From Amycolatopsis nigrescens CSC17Ta-90 (GTDB taxonomy: Bacteria; Actinomycetota; Actinomycetes; Mycobacteriales; Pseudonocardiaceae): a DNA stretch of 64,000 bases. A program made the translations under genes and the position numbers. Below the pieces are notes generated by a model. The model searched no databases. It saw only the letters and a program-made list of their open reading frames with translations, and was not told the DNA's origin. Position 1 is the first letter of the stretch; each line of letters opens with the position of its first letter. This document shows, piece after piece, positions 59,942-64,000 of this stretch. The stretch spans positions 8,539,001 through 8,603,000 of the forward strand of contig NZ_ARVW01000001.1 in assembly GCF_000384315.1 (NCBI RefSeq). The letters are read 5' to 3'.

Positions 59942-61063
59942 ATGTCCGCCGAGCCATTCGAGGTCAGCATCACCGAAGCCGAGATCGCGGACCTGCGGGA
60001 ACGATTGCGACGGACACGGTGGCCCGAGCGCGAGCCGGTGGACGACTGGTCGCAGGGGTTGCCGCTGGCTTATGCGCAGGAGCTTTGCCGCAGCTGGGCC
60101 GAGGACTACGACTTCGGGTTCGCCGAGCGGCTGAACGCCTTCCCGCAGTACCGCGACACGATCGACGGGCTGGGCATCCACTTCCTGCACGTCCGATCGC
60201 CGGAGCCGGACGCGTTCCCGCTCGTGCTCACGCACGGGTGGCCGGGTTCGGTGCTCGAGTTCCTGGAGGTCCTCGGCCCGCTGACCGACCCGCGCGCGCA
60301 CGGCGGTGACCCGGCGGACGCGTTCCACGTGGTCGCGCCGTCGTTGCCCGGATACGGCTGGAGTGACAAGCCGTCGACGACCGGGTGGGGCATCACTCGC
60401 ATCGCGCGCGCTTGGGACACGTTGATGGTCTCGCTGGGTTACGAACGGTACGGCGCGCAGGGCGGTGACTGGGGTTCGGCGGTGTCCGGCGCGCTGGGCG
60501 AGGTGGCGCCCGAGCGGGTCGCCGGCGTGCACCTGAACCTGGGATCCGTTGCGGCGGGCACCTTCGACAACCCGACACCAGCGGAGCTAGCGAACCTCGA
60601 GGCCACAAAGGAGTTCCAGCGCACCGGCCGGGGGTACTCGGCGATCCAGGCGACCCGGCCGCAGACACTCGGCTACGGCCTCACCGACTCCCCGGCGGGG
60701 CAGGCCGCCTGGATCGCCGAGAAGTTCTGGGCCTGGACGGACAACAACGGCCATCCCGAGGACGCGTTGTCGCGGCAGACGATCCTCGACGAGATCTCGG
60801 TCTATTGGTTCACCGCGTCGGCCACGTCGTCGGCGCGCCTGTACTGGGAGAGCTTCGCCAACTTCCGGGACAAGGTCACCGCGCCAACCGGGCTGTCGGT
60901 CTACCCACGTGACATAACCCGCCCGTCGCGGCGGGAGGCCGAGCTGCGGTTCACCGACCTGCGCTGGTTCGAGGAACTGCCGCGAGGTGGCCACTTCGCC
61001 GCACTGGAGCAGCCGAAGTCGCTGGTCAAGCAAGTGCGCGGGTTCTTCCGCCTGTTCCGCTGA
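59942..61063 (+). CDS. Epoxide hydrolase
   Basis: 373 residues from ATG 59942. The N-terminal EHN lid domain begins PFEVSITEAEIADLRERLRR. The alpha/beta core has the oxyanion motif LTHGWPGSVLEFLEVLG, the nucleophile aspartate in GAQGGDWGSAVSGALG, and the base histidine in LPRGGHFAALEQP. It opens epoxides by hydration, probably in detoxification. It follows the MFS gene by 52 bp. Confidence 0.93.
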   Translation: MSAEPFEVSITEAEIADLRERLRRTRWPEREPVDDWSQGLPLAYAQELCRSWAEDYDFGFAERLNAFPQYRDTIDGLGIHFLHVRSPEPDAFPLVLTHGWPGSVLEFLEVLGPLTDPRAHGGDPADAFHVVAPSLPGYGWSDKPSTTGWGITRIARAWDTLMVSLGYERYGAQGGDWGSAVSGALGEVAPERVAGVHLNLGSVAAGTFDNPTPAELANLEATKEFQRTGRGYSAIQATRPQTLGYGLTDSPAGQAAWIAEKFWAWTDNNGHPEDALSRQTILDEISVYWFTASATSSARLYWESFANFRDKVTAPTGLSVYPRDITRPSRREAELRFTDLRWFEELPRGGHFAALEQPKSLVKQVRGFFRLFR

Positions 61064-61082
61064 CTGTCCGTGTCGCGCTGGT

Positions 61083-62108
61083 TCATTGGGCTAAGGCGGC
61101 GACGAGTTCCTCACGGCTGTTCACGCTGGTCTTGCGGTAGATGGCTTTGAGGTGATCGGTGGCGGTGTGCGGGGAGATGCCGAGGTGCCGGGCGATCTGC
61201 TTGGTCGGCAGGCCTTCCAGAATCAGCTCGACGACGGCTTGCTCTCGGGGAGTGATGCCATGCCAGGCAGCGGTCGCAGGCAGGAGGACGCGACCTGATG
61301 GGGGTTGGATGGTGATGGCCACATCACGGGCCCCGTCGATCAACTCACCTTGCAGCGACAACCACCCGTCGAGGGTGGGCACCGTGTTGATCACCGGTCG
61401 GCCCGTGCGGACGGTGGCGAAGGCGACGCTGCGCACCAGTCGGATCGACATCACTTCGTTGACCGCTACCTGGTCGGGTGACAGCTTGCGCAGCCAGGCC
61501 CGGGCGGAGTGGGTTGCGGCCTTGACCGTGAGGTGCTGGTCGAGGACGAGCACGCCCACTCCGTGCCCACCACGGGTGGGTCGCATGGGCTTGCCGACCA
61601 CGAACTGGCGCAGGGCTGTGGCCAGTGGTAAGCACATGCGTTCGGCGTCGGCGATGTTCTCGGCAGAGAACGGCCTGCTCGACCGCTCCCGCAGCAGGGC
61701 CATCGCCCCCCATGGCCGGCCGCCCTGGATGAACGCGATCCGCAGCTCGCTGCCGAACCCCTCAGCGGCCATGACCTCACGCACCGGCTCGTCGCGCGGG
61801 TCTGGCAGGCCGAGGCCGAGTAGTTCGACCGGGCGGCCGTGGACCAGGCGCCCAAAGGGCGTCCCACGCCGACCGGAGAAGTCCTGAGGGACCTTGAGAT
61901 ACTGGTTGGCCTGGTCGGTGTAGCAGTTCTGCTGGGCGTAGAGGCAGCCCGCCCGCGCGATGGGGTCCAAGCCGATCATCTGGAATCCGTCGTGCCCGAC
62001 CAGCCGCCCGACCTGCCGCGAGATGACCGCGCCCAACTCCCCCTCGGTGCCGGCCTCCGCCGCCAGCGCGGGAATGTTGCTGTGGATAGCGCCCGACGCC
62101 CTGGTCAT
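61083..62108 (-). CDS. LuxR-family regulator with sensor domain
   Basis: 341 residues from ATG 62108. The N-terminal GAF-like region (GELGAVISRQVGRLVGHDGF; IAFIQGGRPWGAMALLRERS) precedes a PAS-like part. The C-terminal LuxR HTH is clear: HGITPREQAVVELILEGLPT, KQIARHLGISPHTATDHLKA, IYRKTSVNSREELVA. Convergent with the epoxide hydrolase. Confidence 0.92.
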   Translation of the reverse strand: MTRASGAIHSNIPALAAEAGTEGELGAVISRQVGRLVGHDGFQMIGLDPIARAGCLYAQQNCYTDQANQYLKVPQDFSGRRGTPFGRLVHGRPVELLGLGLPDPRDEPVREVMAAEGFGSELRIAFIQGGRPWGAMALLRERSSRPFSAENIADAERMCLPLATALRQFVVGKPMRPTRGGHGVGVLVLDQHLTVKAATHSARAWLRKLSPDQVAVNEVMSIRLVRSVAFATVRTGRPVINTVPTLDGWLSLQGELIDGARDVAITIQPPSGRVLLPATAAWHGITPREQAVVELILEGLPTKQIARHLGISPHTATDHLKAIYRKTSVNSREELVAALAQ

Positions 62109-62117
62109 GCACCGAGT

Positions 62118-62297
62118 ATGACCGATGACAACCTGCAGGAACTACCACTGATGTCCCTCGGCCGCTTCCTATTCACAGGCCGCCGTCAACCCCCGGTTCC
62201 CTGGGGATGGGCACTGCCGGCGACGTTGCTGCTGGCAGCCGCCGCAGCCGGACCGGCGATCGCGTCCGCCCAGCGGTGGTGGGGAATTCATCGGTGA
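62118..62297 (+). CDS. Small membrane peptide
   Basis: 59 residues from ATG 62118: a polar N-terminus (TDDNLQELPLMSLGRFLFTG) and one membrane helix (WALPATLLLAAAAAGPAIAS). It starts 9 bp from the divergent LuxR gene and has no strong ribosome site. Real but unknown, or a remnant. Confidence 0.4.
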   Translation: MTDDNLQELPLMSLGRFLFTGRRQPPVPWGWALPATLLLAAAAAGPAIASAQRWWGIHR

Positions 62298-62348
62298 CGC
62301 ACACGTCTACACCGAAAGCGTCGCGGTGGGTGCACACCGGATGGGGCT

Positions 62349-62471
62349 TGCGTCGCAGCCGAAGTGGGCCTCTACGACCAAAGCCAGCTCAACCGCTACT
62401 TCCGCCGACTATGGGACACCAGCGCCGGCGCCTATGCCAAGTCGGCCGCTGAAGTCGCTCGTCGACCGTAG
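62349..62471 (+). pseudogene. AraC-type HTH remnant
   Basis: One frame reads ACVAAEVGLYDQSQLNRYFR, RLWDTSAGAYAKSAAEVARR and a stop at 62471. This is the second helix-turn-helix and tail of an AraC regulator. No start and no upstream domain remain. Confidence 0.6.
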
Positions 62472-62524
62472 TAGGGTGCTGGCCATGGAGTGCTTCGCGG
62501 CGACTCGGACTCGCGCCTGAGAGA

Positions 62525-62569
62525 TGCCCCACGGGGCGTGATCGCCGTTGCCCGACACGGGCAACGGCG
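62525..62569. terminator. Two tandem hairpins
   Basis: GCCCC-ACG-GGGC (about 62525-62537), then a perfect 12-bp stem CGCCGTTGCCCG-ACA-CGGGCAACGGCG (62543-62569). They lie between the AraC remnant and the GNAT gene, so they may end upstream transcription or act in the GNAT leader. Confidence 0.6.
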
Positions 62570-62602
62570 TCGGATTCACACTCTCTCAAGAAAGGCACCT
62601 TC

Positions 62603-63085
62603 ATGGACATTCGTCCACTCAGTCCCGCGGATCTCCCCGCTCTTCTCGAGCTGACGCTCAGCGTCTTCGGGCCGTTCTACGAGGACTCCTTCCGGTCGGT
62701 CGTCGGCGATACCGTTTTCCTCAATCGCCACGGCGACTGGAAGGAGGACTACCGACGTCACCTGGCCGGCATCCATGCCCCGGACAACGGCAAGTTCGCC
62801 GCCGTCGCACGGATCGACGGACAGGTGGCCGGCTTTGTCGGCTGGATCATCGAGGAAACCGAGCGTCACGGCGAAATCGACATCCTGGCCGTCGCGGAGG
62901 CGTCCAGAAGGCTCGGGACCGGCCGAGCGCTGGCAGCACATGCCTTGGCGCACCTGAAGACCGCCGGGGTGGAAGTCGTCTCCATCGGTACCGGTGGAGA
63001 CGACTTCCACGCACCCGCGCGGAGCCTGTACGACTCGCTCGGCTTCACGCCGTTTCCCAACATCAGCTACACGAAGGCAATCTGA
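62603..63085 (+). CDS. GNAT-family acetyltransferase
   Basis: 160 residues from ATG 62603 (AAAGG upstream). It begins MDIRPLSPADLPALLELTLS. The acetyl-CoA-binding region is IDILAVAEASRRLGTGRALA, and the final strand is ARSLYDSLGFTPFPNISYTK. Substrate unknown; a small-molecule or protein N-acetyltransferase. Confidence 0.9.
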   Translation: MDIRPLSPADLPALLELTLSVFGPFYEDSFRSVVGDTVFLNRHGDWKEDYRRHLAGIHAPDNGKFAAVARIDGQVAGFVGWIIEETERHGEIDILAVAEASRRLGTGRALAAHALAHLKTAGVEVVSIGTGGDDFHAPARSLYDSLGFTPFPNISYTKAI

Positions 63086-63213
63086 GCAGGCGGGCCATAC
63101 CGGGTCGGTGTGGTCGAGGACCACGCCGACCCGGACAGCGCCGGATCGACGCCGTCCCCGACCGCTGTCACCACACCCGCAGCGCGGTCTCGTGGTAGCT
63201 GACACCGATCGCC

Positions 63214-64000
63214 TCAGTACGGACCAGCACCTGACCCCGGTCGCGCTGGCTGCGCGCATTCAGCAGCCCTGGGCAGCGGACGGCCCGCGAGCCGGTCGGT
63301 GAGGAAGTCCAGTGCCGGCCCGGCGAAGGACAGGTAGCCGGTGAGGTGCTCGCCGAACGGGATGTCCACGGCGTGCGCGTTCACCCCGAGCGCGCACCAC
63401 TGCCGGTACAGCTCCCGGCCCTGCTGGGCGGGGATGACCTCGTCCTGGCCGGCGTTGCCGAGCAGCACCGAGGTGGTGGGGGCGAGCGCGCCGAGGTTGT
63501 TCTCGGTGAGCCGGGCCTGCCAGTCGGGCCGGCGCAGCGGGTTGGTGGTGGTGATCTCGTCGATCCGGTGCGGCAGGATCGGCGAACGGAGGAAGGCGTC
63601 GACGATGCAGGTGTCGCGGAGGGTGGCGACCGTCCGCCTGCCGAGGTCGTTGAAGTACCGGTCAAGGTGGAGTTCCGGGTAGGCGGCGTCGAACCCGATG
63701 GCGGCGTAGGCCAGCAGGAACGCCAGCGGGCCGCCGTCGTGGGTGGCTGCCAGGCCCCGCAGGTCGGCCGGTGCGGCGCCGACGGTGACGCCGGCCAGCG
63801 GCAGGTCGGGGGCGTAGGACGGCTGAAGCTGGGCGGTCCAGCCGGCGGCGTTGCCGCCCTCGGAGTAGCCGTGCACCGCCAGCGGGCCGGCCGGATCGAG
63901 CCCGGCGGGCGGGAGCCGGCGGGCGGCGCGCATCGCGTCGAGCACGGCGGGGCCGAGCGCACGGCCGACGACGTACGGGTGCTCACCGGGGGTGCCGAGT
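63214..64000 (-). CDS. Lipase-family alpha/beta hydrolase, partial
   Basis: The 5' end lies beyond the window; 261 codons plus stop are present and the frame is open to base 64000. The nucleophile elbow is LAVHGYSEGGNAAGWTAQL (G-Y-S-E-G), with acid and histidine regions LLGNAGQDEVIPAQQGRELY and VDIPFGEHLTGYLSFA. The sequence fits the secretory lipase (LIP) family, so a signal peptide is expected upstream. A trailing C-terminus is basic and proline-rich. Confidence 0.88.
   Translation of the reverse strand, partial: LGTPGEHPYVVGRALGPAVLDAMRAARRLPPAGLDPAGPLAVHGYSEGGNAAGWTAQLQPSYAPDLPLAGVTVGAAPADLRGLAATHDGGPLAFLLAYAAIGFDAAYPELHLDRYFNDLGRRTVATLRDTCIVDAFLRSPILPHRIDEITTTNPLRRPDWQARLTENNLGALAPTTSVLLGNAGQDEVIPAQQGRELYRQWCALGVNAHAVDIPFGEHLTGYLSFAGPALDFLTDRLAGRPLPRAAECAQPARPGSGAGPY

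Overview
The window is about 70% G+C DNA from a filamentous actinomycete, most likely a member of the Pseudonocardiaceae such as Amycolatopsis. That placement is inference. It rests on the GC-rich codon use, GTG and TTG starts, the polA/pdtaR neighbourhood, an SsgA-like protein, WhiB-like and ANTAR regulators, and conjugation genes of the actinomycete integrative and conjugative element (AICE) type.

Left chromosomal arm (1-11.9 kb): a frameshifted AraC-type regulator, polA, a PaaI-like thioesterase, a LysR regulator, an alpha/beta hydrolase, a complete branched-chain amino-acid ABC transporter (livKHMGF on the minus strand), the ANTAR response regulator pdtaR, and a tRNA with anticodon CAA.

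First integrated element (11884-36291): the 3' part of the tRNA is repeated exactly (43 bp) at 36249-36291, so a 24.4 kb AICE sits in the tRNA gene. From the tRNA inward it carries integrase and excisionase; an iteron array of 11 exact GCGGTGTTT copies; an AAA-type ATPase; a tightly overlapping five-gene cassette (ASCH protein, DpdA/TGT-like protein, P-loop kinase, PAPS-reductase-like PP-loop protein, DUF5131/Gp37-Gp68 protein) that looks like a nucleic-acid base-modification module; a Prim-Pol; a LytM peptidase; repeats that look like a clt locus; a TraB/FtsK DNA pump; a long coupled string of small transfer and unknown genes including an SsgA-like protein and a lytic transglycosylase; then regulators, a phosphotransferase and a PIN toxin pair.

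Second element or remnant (about 36.3-50.5 kb): directly abutting the right att site is a second, unrelated integrase, followed by an AT-rich AIPR abortive-infection protein, regulators, a WhiB-like gene with a 2-bp slip, a second membrane-protein/TraB pair with its own distinct repeat cluster, two further XRE or TPR-type regulators, and a defence-like end made of an SRA(YDG)-KAP NTPase fusion and a Vsr-type nuclease. No right-hand att copy was found by eye.

Right arm (50.5-64 kb): ordinary chromosomal or mildly decayed DNA. It holds a RibD/DHFR-like reductase, membrane proteins, a shortened SgcJ-like protein behind a MerR-type promoter with a broken merR nearby, a DsbA/FrnE oxidoreductase, Dabb, TetR with operator, DUF72, a CGNR-type regulator next to an MFS exporter, an epoxide hydrolase, a LuxR regulator, an AraC remnant, a GNAT and a lipase cut by the window edge.

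The two strongest candidates for something undescribed are the SRA-KAP fusion at 47914-49974 (a predicted modified-DNA sensor on a membrane P-loop NTPase, beside Vsr) and the base-modification cassette at 15761-19728 inside the AICE.
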